The notes under the pieces were generated by a model that saw nothing but the letters and a program-made list of their open reading frames with translations, did not search any database and was not told the origin of the DNA. A program made the translations under genes and the position numbers. Below, in pieces: positions 1-8,175 of a stretch of DNA of 64,000 nt (within the stretch, counting starts at the first letter, position 1; each line of letters opens with the position of its first letter). The stretch comes from Arthrobacter sp. SLBN-83 (GTDB taxonomy: Bacteria; Actinomycetota; Actinomycetes; Actinomycetales; Micrococcaceae), in NCBI RefSeq assembly GCF_006715285.1, contig NZ_VFMX01000001.1, positions 3,410,001-3,474,000 of the forward strand, given 5' to 3'.

Positions 1-279
1 GACGAGCCCACCAACGACCTCGACGTCGAAACCCTGAGCAGCCTGGAAAACGCGCTGCTCGAGTTCCCCGGCTGCGCCGTTGTGGTCTCGCACGACCGCT
101 GGTTCCTTGACCGGGTGGCCACCCACATCCTGGCCTACGAGGGCGACGACGAAAACCCCTCCAAGTGGTACTGGTTCGAGGGCAACTTCGAATCCTACGA
201 GGAGAACAAGGTCCAGCGGCTGGGCCCCGACGCCGCCAAGCCGCACCGCGTCACCCACCGGCGCCTCACCCGCGACTAG
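1..279 (+). CDS. ettA: Energy-dependent translational throttle protein EttA (ABC-F ATPase), C-terminal end only
   Basis: The frame is open from the first base, so this is the 3' end of a gene that begins upstream of the window. It encodes 92 residues. Visible are the end of the second Walker B segment (DEPTNDLD, residues 1-8), the H-switch region ([12 protein letters not shown]) and a tail with [11 protein letters not shown] and a terminal [17 protein letters not shown] motif. ABC-F proteins have two ABC modules, no membrane part, and bind the ribosomal E site; EttA gates the first elongation step according to ATP level. The DEPTNDLD and the RLGPDAA...HRV tail are typical of EttA rather than Uup or antibiotic-resistance ABC-F members. 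The family is certain; the EttA subtype is likely. Confidence 0.9.
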   Translation, partial: DEPTNDLDVETLSSLENALLEFPGCAVVVSHDRWFLDRVATHILAYEGDDENPSKWYWFEGNFESYEENKVQRLGPDAAKPHRVTHRRLTRD

Positions 280-316
280 TCCGCGGGGTCCGGCAACGGC
301 TGGCCATCGCATAAGA

Positions 317-378
317 GTAAGGCCGGCACCCGAAGTGAACTGTTCAAGATGAACAGTTCACCCCGGTGCCGGCCTTAC
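317..378. terminator. 62-nt two-tier palindromic terminator between convergent ettA and tesB
   Basis: Outer arms 317-330 and 365-378 are perfectly complementary (14 bp). Inner arms 335-345 and 351-361 pair over 11 bp around a 5-nt loop (aagat). It lies between two convergent genes and can work in both directions. There is no long T-run on either side, so termination would rely on the very stable stem. Confidence 0.75.
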
Positions 379-421
379 CCATATCCATGGGTGAAAGTGC
401 CGCTGGAGCTGCCGGCAGGCT

Positions 422-1342
422 CTATGAGTCTTCCGGGAGAGTGGGAATGCGGACCATGCCCTCCTGGGCAACCGAGGCGACGTGGTGTCCCTCACGGTTG
501 AAAATCTTGCCGGTGGCCAGTCCGCGGGCGCCGTGGGCGCTGGGGGACTCCTGAACGTAAAGCAGCCACTCGTCCACCCGTGCCGGGCGGTGCCACCACA
601 TCGCGTGGTCCAGGCTGGCGACGTTCATCCCCGGGGTGGTCCAGTTCAGGCCGTGCCGCCGCAGGATGGATTCGAGAAGCGTGTAGTCGCTGGCGTAGGC
701 CAGGGCGGCGCGGTGCAGGTTGGAGTCGTCCGGCATCGGGCCGAAGGTCTTCATCCACACGGCATTGCGGGCCTCCCGCGGCCCGGAGGCGGACACGTAC
801 AGCGGCGGGTCCACGTGCCGGATGTCAAAGGGGCGCTCGTACGCCCAATGCCTGGCCACGGGGTGGTCGAACTTCCCCAACAGGTCAGCCGTGCTGGGCA
901 GCGACTCAGGGTCCGGGATTCCAGCCGGCATGGCGGAGGAGTGGTCGATGCCTGCATCTTCACCCTGGAAGGAGGCAATCATGGACAGGATGGGCACCCC
1001 GTCCTGGTAGGCGTGGACGCGCCTGGCGGAGAAGGACCGGCCGTCGCGCAGCCGCTGCACTCCGAAGGTGATGGGTTTGTTGGCGTCGCCGGGCCGCAGG
1101 AAGTAGCCGTGCATGGAGTGCACGAACCGCTCCGGATCCACCGTCCTGGTGGCCGCGACCAGCGACTGCGCCAGCACTTGTCCGCCGAACACCCTGTGGT
1201 GCGGCTGCCGCTGTGAGGGACCCAGGAAAATGTCCTCATCCGTTCGCGCGCCCTCGAGCTCACCAAGGTCCAGCAGTTCAATCAGCGATGAGGTGGGGTC
1301 TCCGCTTGGCGGCGCCAGCAGTCCGGCTTCGGCTTCAGTCAT
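422..1342 (-). CDS. tesB: Acyl-CoA thioesterase II, TesB family
   Basis: The 306-residue protein has the usual length of TesB (about 285-300). It should hydrolyse medium/long-chain acyl-CoA to free acid and CoA in the cytosol. The double hot-dog fold is indicated by an N-terminal module with RVFGGQVLAQSLVAA and HSMHGYFLRPGD, and a C-terminal module with ASLDHAMWWHRP and ...YVQESPSAHGARGLATGKIFNREG. The Asp of SLDH and the Gln/Thr of the second half correspond to the Asp-Gln-Thr catalytic set known for E. coli TesB. Leftward, convergent with ettA; its start is 64 bp from the divergent gene at 1407. No operon partner. Confidence 0.92.
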   Translation of the reverse strand: MTEAEAGLLAPPSGDPTSSLIELLDLGELEGARTDEDIFLGPSQRQPHHRVFGGQVLAQSLVAATRTVDPERFVHSMHGYFLRPGDANKPITFGVQRLRDGRSFSARRVHAYQDGVPILSMIASFQGEDAGIDHSSAMPAGIPDPESLPSTADLLGKFDHPVARHWAYERPFDIRHVDPPLYVSASGPREARNAVWMKTFGPMPDDSNLHRAALAYASDYTLLESILRRHGLNWTTPGMNVASLDHAMWWHRPARVDEWLLYVQESPSAHGARGLATGKIFNREGHHVASVAQEGMVRIPTLPEDS

Positions 1343-1406
1343 GGTCCGACTCTAGACGGCGCCCGGCGAACCGCTCAACCGGACTGCAGCCGGTAGTGTC
1401 TTAGGT

Positions 1407-2069
1407 GTGTCTGAACTTCTCACCTCGTCCTTCCGTTTCGCCGATCCCCGCGATCTGGCCGACCTGAGGACGTTTGCCACCCGGGCCAAGGCCATCGACG
1501 ATGCCGGAGCCATCCGCCTGCAGGCCGCCGGCTCCGTCCTTGCCGCGTATGTGTGCGTCCTGCGGCCCAGGCTCCTGGGCGAATCGACCCCCACCATCCT
1601 GGGCCTGCGCACAATGGCCTTGGCGGAACCGTCCGGGACAGATGTCACCGTTGCGCTGTCATCCGTCCTGGATCGGCTGGCGCGGGCGGGGGAGCAGGAC
1701 GCCGAACTGCCGGTTCCGCCCACCACCGTCACCGAATCGTGGACCGGGGTGGGTGCGCCGCGGGGCGGGTGGGAGCTGCTGGGATCGCTCAGCGACGCCC
1801 GCCTCCGGGCGGCTGCCGAGTCAGGCATCGCCGAAGTGGCGAATATCGTCCCGGACAGGCCTGGCGCCCTCATCGTCAACAACGCACGGGCGTCCGTGTG
1901 GGGCAGGGAACTTGACGACGCCGGCCTGCCCGCCGGCGCTGCCTTCGCAGCCTTCGCGCTGGGTTTCCTTGGCGACGGCGACCAAAAGCTGTACCGCGCC
2001 GGCCGCTGGTTCCGGCTCAGCGGCCCCCGGGGCCACGTCCTGGCCCGCACTGGCAGCGGCCTGCTTTAG
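1407..2069 (+). CDS. Conserved hypothetical protein, 220 aa
   Basis: I do not recognise a characterised family. The GTG start (codes SELLTSSFRF) follows the divergent tesB start closely, so the two share a short promoter region. The protein is soluble-looking: no signal peptide or membrane helix, with alternating helix/strand composition and Gly/Ala/Arg-rich loops. Features seen are an N-terminal segment with RFADPRDLADLRTFATRAK, a middle VLDRLARAGEQD segment and a C-terminal WFRLSGPRGHVLARTGSG. Codon use is like its neighbours, suggesting a resident gene. It is convergent with glbO, with 45 bp between the stops. Confidence 0.6.
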   Translation: MSELLTSSFRFADPRDLADLRTFATRAKAIDDAGAIRLQAAGSVLAAYVCVLRPRLLGESTPTILGLRTMALAEPSGTDVTVALSSVLDRLARAGEQDAELPVPPTTVTESWTGVGAPRGGWELLGSLSDARLRAAAESGIAEVANIVPDRPGALIVNNARASVWGRELDDAGLPAGAAFAAFALGFLGDGDQKLYRAGRWFRLSGPRGHVLARTGSGLL

Positions 2070-2114
2070 GGCCCTGCGGCTGCGGCCGGATCTGCATGGG
2101 CGGATACCAAGAGC

Positions 2115-2582
2115 TCAGGATCCCGAAGGGCTGTTCACCATGGACAGGGCGGCCCGCTCCATGTAGTCCCACAGGGTGCCTTCGTAGAGCGGCGGTAATT
2201 CCAGGGCATCCACGGCGGTGCGCATGTGGAACAGCCACCGGTCCTTTGCCTCGGGCGTGACCTTGAACGGCATGTGCCGCATCCGCAGGCGCGGGTGGCC
2301 GCGCTCCTCGCCGTATGTGGTGGGGCCGCCCCAGTACTGCTCCAGGAACATCAGGAACCGGCGCTTGGCGGGGGCCAGGTCCTCCTCCGGGTACATCGGC
2401 CGCAGCAGCGGATCAGTAGCCACGCCGTCGTAGAAGACGTCGATGAGCTTTACGAAAGTGTCGTGGCCGCCCACTGCGTCATAGAAGCTGTCGGTGTACT
2501 CCGGCTTGCTGAAGGGATCGTTCTGCATCAGCGGTGGCCGCTGCCCCTGGTCAGGGCGGCGCGGCTCGATGGGAAGCGACAT
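2115..2582 (-). CDS. glbO: Group II truncated hemoglobin (GlbO-type)
   Basis: 155 residues from the ATG at 2582; a longer frame to 2621 exists, but it overlaps the upstream mscS-like gene, and the chosen start lies one base after that gene's stop. Family signatures are FYDAVGGHDTF, a distal region with the YWGGPTTY motif, and the proximal-histidine segment RLRMRHMPF (His about 103), followed by WLFHM. Trp in the latter fits the G8 Trp of group II globins. Such globins bind O2/NO and are linked to respiration or redox defence. Probably co-transcribed with the channel gene upstream. Confidence 0.88.
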   Translation of the reverse strand: MSLPIEPRRPDQGQRPPLMQNDPFSKPEYTDSFYDAVGGHDTFVKLIDVFYDGVATDPLLRPMYPEEDLAPAKRRFLMFLEQYWGGPTTYGEERGHPRLRMRHMPFKVTPEAKDRWLFHMRTAVDALELPPLYEGTLWDYMERAALSMVNSPSGS

Positions 2583-2583
2583 G

Positions 2584-3267
2584 CTAGTCCCCGGCTTTCT
2601 GGTCTGTCTTCTTGGTCTCAACGTGCGCCGAGCCCTGGTCGGTGGTCCCGTCGTCGGATTCGTGCAGCGGGACGTAGCGCCCCTGCGACCGGTTGCCCAC
2701 GCGCAGGATCTCGCCGTTGCGCAGGTACCAGATGGCGCCGTCGTCCGAGCGGACGCGGGTGATGCGCAGGCCCATGGACTCGACCACGCCCACCACTTCG
2801 CTGGTTTCGATCACATCGCCAATCCCGTACTGGTCCTCAATGGTAATGAAAATCCCGGCCAGGAAGTCCCGGATCAGCTGCTGGGCGCCGAAGCCGATGG
2901 CCACACCGAGGATTCCCACGCTGGTCAGAAGCGGGGCAATATTAATGTCCAGGTTCTGCAGTACGTACATGCCGGTGATGATCACCACCAGCACCCCCAC
3001 CACACTGTTCAGGAGCGAACCAATCGTCTCCGCGCGCTGGACCCGGCGTTCGTGGTCCAGGGCGCGGAAGGCCGGCGCCACCCATTTGAAGGTTGGCTTC
3101 TTGAAGAAATTGCTTCCCGCCGCGACGCGCTTGGTGATGCGCGAGATGATGAAGGTCGCTACCAGCCAGATGGCGACCCCAATGCCGAGGCTGATCACGA
3201 TGCCCGGGATGCTTACGCCGCTTGGCTGGCTGGTGGCAGGGGGCAGGAGGGAAAACATGCTGACCAT
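2584..3267 (-). CDS. Small-conductance mechanosensitive channel (MscS family), short form
   Basis: 227 residues, shorter than E. coli MscS (286). Predicted helices lie at about 21-42, 83-104 and 111-142. The last carries the family pore/beta-domain signature GVAIGFGAQQLIRDFLAGIF followed by the DQYGIGDVIE loop of the beta domain. The alpha/beta C-terminal cage is truncated; instead there is a polar tail rich in Asp, Thr and Lys. It should act as a pressure-release channel in the cell membrane. It is followed after 1 bp by glbO, so the pair is transcribed leftward together. Confidence 0.87.
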   Translation of the reverse strand: MVSMFSLLPPATSQPSGVSIPGIVISLGIGVAIWLVATFIISRITKRVAAGSNFFKKPTFKWVAPAFRALDHERRVQRAETIGSLLNSVVGVLVVIITGMYVLQNLDINIAPLLTSVGILGVAIGFGAQQLIRDFLAGIFITIEDQYGIGDVIETSEVVGVVESMGLRITRVRSDDGAIWYLRNGEILRVGNRSQGRYVPLHESDDGTTDQGSAHVETKKTDQKAGD

Positions 3268-3361
3268 GGGTGGAAGTAGCTCCTTGGGATATTGCTCTGT
3301 TCTCTTTCAACCCTAGCGCCGCAGCGTGGAGCAATGCGCATCCCGGCAGCCAGGCCCGGCT

Positions 3362-3835
3362 CTAGCCCGCCACGGTCTCCGGCCGGTGTTCCACCGGAAA
3401 GTTCACGCTCCGCGCGATGAAGCAGACCTGGTTGGCCTCGTTGTGCAGCGATGCCGCCAGTTCGGCCTGCGCGGGGTCGGCCACCGTCACGCGCGGATGC
3501 AGGACCACCCGCTCGAACTGGCCGCTGCCGTCCCGGTTGAGCCGCATCAGCCCGGTTGCCTCGTCCCGGTAGTCAGTGACCACCACACCGTGCTTCACGG
3601 CCACATGCAGATAGGACAGCATGTGGCACTGGGCCAGCGCGGCCAGGAGGAGCTGCTCCGGGTTGTACCGTTCCCGGTCCCCATGGAACGTGGGATCGGC
3701 CGAGCCCTTCAGGGGTGGCAGGCCCGGAATGAGCACGTCATGGTCGCGCGAGTAGCTCCGGTAGGACGAGGTGCCGTCTCCGAGGTTGCCGGTCCATTGG
3801 ACCGCCAGGGAGTAGTGGTGTTCGCCAAGGCTCAC
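3362..3835 (-). CDS. OsmC-family peroxiredoxin-like protein
   Basis: 157 residues, GTG start, overlapping the pepN stop by 4 nt (GTGA). OsmC/Ohr proteins reduce organic hydroperoxides with two cysteines. Here they are Cys70 in ALAQCHMLSYLHVA and Cys138 in NQVCFIARSVNFPV, in the positions expected for the family. The N-terminal half holds the strand segment HHYSLAVQWTGNLGDGTSSY. The overlap with pepN indicates translational coupling. Whether it is a true peroxidase or a YhfA-like relative cannot be settled from sequence alone. Confidence 0.85.
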   Translation of the reverse strand: MSLGEHHYSLAVQWTGNLGDGTSSYRSYSRDHDVLIPGLPPLKGSADPTFHGDRERYNPEQLLLAALAQCHMLSYLHVAVKHGVVVTDYRDEATGLMRLNRDGSGQFERVVLHPRVTVADPAQAELAASLHNEANQVCFIARSVNFPVEHRPETVAG

Positions 3836-6414
3836 TGCGGGCCGCCGTCCGCCACCACGTCAGCGGCGCGTGCACGCAGGGCGCGCGCAACGCCGTCGCG
3901 GTTTTCCAGCATCATGCGTCGCAGTGCGGCGCTTTCGGCCGGCAGCGACGCCAGGAAGCCGTCGGTCCGGTCGATGGTGGCCTGGGTGGTCAGCAGCGCC
4001 GGGTAGAGGCCGACGACGATCTGCTGGGCCAGTGCGTGGGTGCGGGTTGCCACGATGCCCGGCACAGCCGCGAAGTACTTTTCGGAGTACGGCTCCAGGA
4101 GGGAGCGGTCCAGCACCCGCATGAAGCCGGTCACCGCCGATCCCTGCAGCGCGTTGGACAGTTCGCCCTTGACCACGATGGACTCCCAGGCCGCGGCCTT
4201 TGCCTCCGGGGTGGGGATGGCGGCCTTGGCCAGAGCGGCCGCATTCTGTCCGCTGGAGGTGTTGTCCCGCTGCAGTTCAGTGTCGATGCCGTTCTGGCCC
4301 ATCCGGCCCCCGGCCACCAGCGAGGCCACCAGTTCCCACCGGAGGTCCTGGTCCAGGCTCAATCCCGCCAGGGAACCGGACCCGTCCAGCAGGGCGGCCA
4401 CCCGGTCCAGCTGGGACCCGCTGCGCGCCAGGAGGGCAAAGGCCTTGACGAACTGCAGCTGTCCGTCGGAGCCTGCCGGAACCTCCGCAGCCAGATCCCA
4501 AAGCCGGTCGGCCGCCGCCACCGTGGTTGCCTCGCGGTGTTCTTCGGCCACATAGAAATTCAGTGTGGTGGCCAGCTGTCGGAGCTGCACAAGGATCACG
4601 GACGAGTCGGTCTCCGCTGCCACGTTGGCCAGGATCAGCTCCACATACTTCCGGGCCGGAGTCTCGCCGTCCCGGGCAGCGTCCCACGCCGAGTTCCACA
4701 CCAGGGTCCGGGGCAGGCTTTCGGCGAAGTCCTTCAGATGGGCGGTGGCGGTGGCCAGCGACTTGGGATCCAGCCGCACTTTGGCATAGGCGAGGTCGTC
4801 GTCGTTGATGAGGATCAGGTCCGGCTGGGCAAGGCCCCCCAGCGCCGGCACCTCAGTACGTTCGCCGTCGACGTCCAGCTCCTCGCGGTGCACGCGCTCC
4901 AGCTTGCCGGCGCCGTTGAGGTTGTAGAACCCCACGGCCAGGCGGTGCGGGCGGAGCGTGGGCCACTCGGGAACCGCCGACTGCCGGACTGCAAAGGACC
5001 GCAGCTTCCCGTCAGGGTCCACGTCCAGTTCGGGGGCCAGGGTGTTGACGCCGGCGGTCTCCAGCCACTGCCGGCCCCAGTCATCCAGGTCGCGTCCGCT
5101 GGCCTTCTCCAGTTCCACCAGCAGGTCGCTGAGTTCCGTGTTGTGCCAGGAGTGCTTGGCGAAGTACTCGCGGACACCGGCCATGAACTGCTCCGGCCCC
5201 ACCCAGGCCACCAGCTGCCGGAGCACCGAGGCGCCCTTGGCGTAGGTGATTCCGTCGAAGTTGACCTCTACGTCCTGCAGGTCGTTGATCTCCGCGAAAA
5301 TGGGGTGCGTGGTGGGGAGTTGGTCCTGCCGGTATGCCCAGGACTTCTCCACGGACGCGAACGTGGTCCAGGCACTGGTGAAGGACGTTGCTTCCACGGC
5401 CGCCAGATGGGACATGTACTCGGCGAAGGACTCGTTGAGCCAGAGGTCATTCCACCAGCGCATGGTCACAAGGTCGCCAAACCACATGTGCGCGAGTTCG
5501 TGCAGGACCGTGATGGCGCGGCGCTCGATCTGGGCCCCGGTGACCTTGCTGCGGAAAACGTAGCCTTCCAGGATGGTTACGGCACCGGCATTCTCCATGG
5601 CGCCGGCATTGAACTCCGGAACAAACAGCTGGTCGTACTTCTCGAACGGGTACGGGCAGCCGAACTGCGCCTCGAAGAACCCAAAGCCCTGCCGGGTGAG
5701 TTCGAAGATGTTGTCCGCGTCCAGGTACTGCATCAGCGACTTCCGGGCAAAGACCCCGAGCGGGATCACGCGGCCGTCGGAGCTGGTGACCTCACTGCGG
5801 ACGGACTGGTAGGGCCCGGCAATCAGGGCCGTGACGTAGGAGGACAGCCGGGGCGTCGGGGCGAACGTCCACACGGACCTGGCCGAGCCGTCTTCTGCCG
5901 GGGCGGCTTCCTCCGGCGAAGGTGTGGGGGAGTTGGAGATGACGTCCCAGTGCGAGGGCACCGTGACGGTGAAGGCAAACGTGGCCTTCAGGTCCGGCTG
6001 CTCGAACACGGTGAACATCCGGCGCGAGTCGGGAACCTCGAACTGCGTATACAGGTAGACCTCGTTGTCCACCGGGTCCACGAACCGGTGCAGGCCTTCG
6101 CCGGTGTTCATGTAGGGCATGTCGGCCACAACGGTCAGTTCGTTGTGCACCGCCAGGTCCGGCAACTGGATCCTCACGCCATCCGACACGGTTGCCGGGT
6201 CAAGGCTGCGGCCGTTCAGGGTCACGCCGTGCACTGTCCGGGTTACAGCGTCAATGAAACTGGAGGATCCCGGCACCGCCGTGAACTTCACGGTGGTGGT
6301 GCTGCCAAAGACCTCGCCGCCGCGGGTCAGGTCAAGCTTGACATCGTAGGACTCGACGGTGATCAGTTCGGCGCGCTCACGGGCTTCGGCGCGCGTCAGG
6401 TTCATGCCTGGCAA
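3832..6414 (-). CDS. pepN: Aminopeptidase N (M1 family zinc metallopeptidase)
   Basis: 860 residues from a TTG start at 6414. This start gives MPGMNLTRAEARERAEL, like the N-termini of actinobacterial PepN, and has GGAGG 7 nt upstream. The ATG at 6405 has no well-spaced ribosome site, and a GTG further out (6702) would run into the divergent gene. M1 hallmarks are GAMENAG (about residue 271), which binds the substrate N-terminus, and the zinc site HELAH about residue 304 followed by NESFAEY with the third ligand Glu. A C-terminal ERAP1-like helical domain follows. It removes N-terminal residues from peptides in the cytosol. osmC-like is translationally coupled downstream. Confidence 0.95.
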   Translation of the reverse strand: MPGMNLTRAEARERAELITVESYDVKLDLTRGGEVFGSTTTVKFTAVPGSSSFIDAVTRTVHGVTLNGRSLDPATVSDGVRIQLPDLAVHNELTVVADMPYMNTGEGLHRFVDPVDNEVYLYTQFEVPDSRRMFTVFEQPDLKATFAFTVTVPSHWDVISNSPTPSPEEAAPAEDGSARSVWTFAPTPRLSSYVTALIAGPYQSVRSEVTSSDGRVIPLGVFARKSLMQYLDADNIFELTRQGFGFFEAQFGCPYPFEKYDQLFVPEFNAGAMENAGAVTILEGYVFRSKVTGAQIERRAITVLHELAHMWFGDLVTMRWWNDLWLNESFAEYMSHLAAVEATSFTSAWTTFASVEKSWAYRQDQLPTTHPIFAEINDLQDVEVNFDGITYAKGASVLRQLVAWVGPEQFMAGVREYFAKHSWHNTELSDLLVELEKASGRDLDDWGRQWLETAGVNTLAPELDVDPDGKLRSFAVRQSAVPEWPTLRPHRLAVGFYNLNGAGKLERVHREELDVDGERTEVPALGGLAQPDLILINDDDLAYAKVRLDPKSLATATAHLKDFAESLPRTLVWNSAWDAARDGETPARKYVELILANVAAETDSSVILVQLRQLATTLNFYVAEEHREATTVAAADRLWDLAAEVPAGSDGQLQFVKAFALLARSGSQLDRVAALLDGSGSLAGLSLDQDLRWELVASLVAGGRMGQNGIDTELQRDNTSSGQNAAALAKAAIPTPEAKAAAWESIVVKGELSNALQGSAVTGFMRVLDRSLLEPYSEKYFAAVPGIVATRTHALAQQIVVGLYPALLTTQATIDRTDGFLASLPAESAALRRMMLENRDGVARALRARAADVVADGGPQ

Positions 6415-6578
6415 AGGAGGTCCTCCAAAGAAGTTGCGGCTGCCGGCCGGTGGTCCCGGTTCCGGCACTGTGATGCATTCTTCCATCCCTGCAGTCCTTG
6501 GCAAGTTGCGCGGGTCACAGCCGGTTCCCTTTCGGGCCGGACGATTGGCGGGGGTGCCACAGGGGTAGCGTTGAATAC

Positions 6579-7610
6579 ATGGGAAAGCTGCTGGATTCGG
6601 TGGACACCAAGGCGATGCGGTTCGCTGTCGGGTTCCCCGTTGTGCTGGCCGCCGCCTTCGTCTACTGTGCGTTCCTGCTGCGTCCGGACCTCCCGGATCC
6701 ACTCGCCATCCAGTGGACGGACGACGGCGGTGCAGCCTTCGCGCCGTTCGGCGCCTACGTAGGGGTTGGTGCCGCGGGAATCGTCGTGGCAGGCTGGCTG
6801 GTCCTGCTGCAGGCGGTACCGCTTGGCCGGCCGGTCATGATGCGCCGCATCATGATGGGAGCCGGGCTGTTCCTCAGCCTGTTCATCACCTCGGCCCTTG
6901 CCGCCGGGCTGATCGGCCAAACCGGGTTGGCCGACGCCCGGCAGTCTCATGTGGACATGACAGTCCTCGCCCTCGGCAGCGGTGCCGCAGTATCGCTCGG
7001 CGTGGCCATGGGCATGGTGTACAAAGCGGACCGGCAATGGTCGCCGGATGACGACCGGGCCCTGCAGGTTGCCATCGCCAGGGAACTGGATCCCGACCTT
7101 GCCAGGGACAGCATTCGGCTCTGGGTGCATGCCCGGAGTTCGGTCTTCGTGATGATCGCCATCGCCTCCCTGTTCCCGGCAGCACTGATTGCGGTGGTGG
7201 TGCCGTGGCTGGGGATCCTCCTGGTTGTCCTGGCTGTCATCGGTGCGGCATTCCTCTTTGCCCGCATCAGGGCGGACCGGCGGGGGCTGAAGGTCCTGCT
7301 GGCCGGGGTGGTCCCGGTCATGGACGTGCCTGCCGGCGCCATTTCAGATGCCAGCGCCGCGGACGTCAAAGCAGCGGACTATGGCGGGTGGGGCTACCGG
7401 CACCACCGCGGAACCGCCGCCATGCTGGTCAGCAGCGGGCCCGCCGTCGTCGTCAGCAAGACGGACGGCCAGCGCGTTGCCGTCAGCGGCGGCAGCCAGG
7501 CCTCGGCCGCGCGGCTGGCCGAGGTCCTCACCCGGGTAGCCGCCAGGGCCCGGCGCGGCGGAGGCCCGCCGCCAGTGGATGGCCCGGGCCCTGACAGGCG
7601 GCAGTCCTAG
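6579..7610 (+). CDS. DUF1648-domain multi-pass membrane protein
   Basis: 343 residues from the ATG at 6579; a longer in-frame GTG start would overlap pepN. The first membrane helix (about 14-34) is followed by LPDPLAIQWTDDGGAAFAPFG, the P-x-x-W-x-x-x-G pattern of DUF1648 domains. Further helices lie at about 62-82, 93-112, 127-145 and 190-230. The C-terminal third is soluble and includes GGWGYRHHRGTAAMLVSSGPAV. In Bacilli, DUF1648 occurs in SdpI-like immunity proteins, but the function is unknown in this setting. Divergent from pepN; 70 bp upstream of rpiB. Confidence 0.75.
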   Translation: MGKLLDSVDTKAMRFAVGFPVVLAAAFVYCAFLLRPDLPDPLAIQWTDDGGAAFAPFGAYVGVGAAGIVVAGWLVLLQAVPLGRPVMMRRIMMGAGLFLSLFITSALAAGLIGQTGLADARQSHVDMTVLALGSGAAVSLGVAMGMVYKADRQWSPDDDRALQVAIARELDPDLARDSIRLWVHARSSVFVMIAIASLFPAALIAVVVPWLGILLVVLAVIGAAFLFARIRADRRGLKVLLAGVVPVMDVPAGAISDASAADVKAADYGGWGYRHHRGTAAMLVSSGPAVVVSKTDGQRVAVSGGSQASAARLAEVLTRVAARARRGGGPPPVDGPGPDRRQS

Positions 7611-7680
7611 TATCCTTATCGGTGTCGTTCCGGCCTCCACCGGCGGCCCGCCAGCCCCACGAAATGAACGGACTTAGCAC

Positions 7681-8175
7681 GTGACCACTACCCCTGCCTT
7701 CCCGCGGGTCCACATCGCCACCGACCACGCAGGCATGGAGCTCAGCGCCCACCTGGTGTCCCACCTGACCGGGAAGGGATACGAGGTGGTGGACCACGGG
7801 CCCAAGGTCTACGACGCCCAGGACGACTACCCGTCCTTCTGCATCAACGCCGCCCTTGCCGTGGTGGCGGACCGGGAGGCCGGGGTCCATGCCCTGGGCA
7901 TCGTGCTGGGCGGCTCCGGCAACGGTGAACAGATCGCCGCCAACAAGGTCAAGGGCATCCGTGCCGCCCTCGCCTGGAACCTTTCCACTGCAACCTTGGC
8001 CCGCGAGCACAACGACGCCAACGTGGTGGCCCTGGGCGGCCGCCAGCACACGGTGGAAGAAGCCACCGAACTGGTCGAGGCATTCCTGGCCGAACCATTC
8101 AGCAACGATGAACGCCACATCCGCCGGATCGAAAAGATCGCCGTGTTCGAAGCAACCGGCGAGGTTATCGAGTAG
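7681..8175 (+). CDS. rpiB: Ribose-5-phosphate isomerase B (RpiB/LacAB family)
   Basis: 164 residues, GTG start. Interconverts ribose-5-phosphate and ribulose-5-phosphate in the pentose phosphate pathway. Family marks are the N-terminal HIATDHAGMELSAHLV, then GSGNGEQIAANKVKGIRAA (about 78-96), which forms the phosphate/anion loop, and HNDANVVALGGR. The Glu in GNGEQ matches the catalytic Glu described for the mycobacterial enzyme. The stop overlaps the nei start by one base (TAGTG), so the two are translationally coupled, the same pairing as rpiB-nei in M. tuberculosis. Confidence 0.93.
   Translation: MTTTPAFPRVHIATDHAGMELSAHLVSHLTGKGYEVVDHGPKVYDAQDDYPSFCINAALAVVADREAGVHALGIVLGGSGNGEQIAANKVKGIRAALAWNLSTATLAREHNDANVVALGGRQHTVEEATELVEAFLAEPFSNDERHIRRIEKIAVFEATGEVIE

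Noticed and set aside
80..352. 90-residue frame overlapping the end of ettA
   Set aside because: Out-of-frame shadow; the ettA frame from base 1 carries the Walker B and H-switch motifs. Its Thr/Arg/Pro/Ser-rich composition is typical of a shifted frame.
4036..6762. 908-residue open frame opposite pepN
   Set aside because: Pure shadow: composition is Gly/Arg/His/Val-rich, there is no domain, and the minus-strand pepN frame has full M1 motifs. High GC makes long antisense frames common here.
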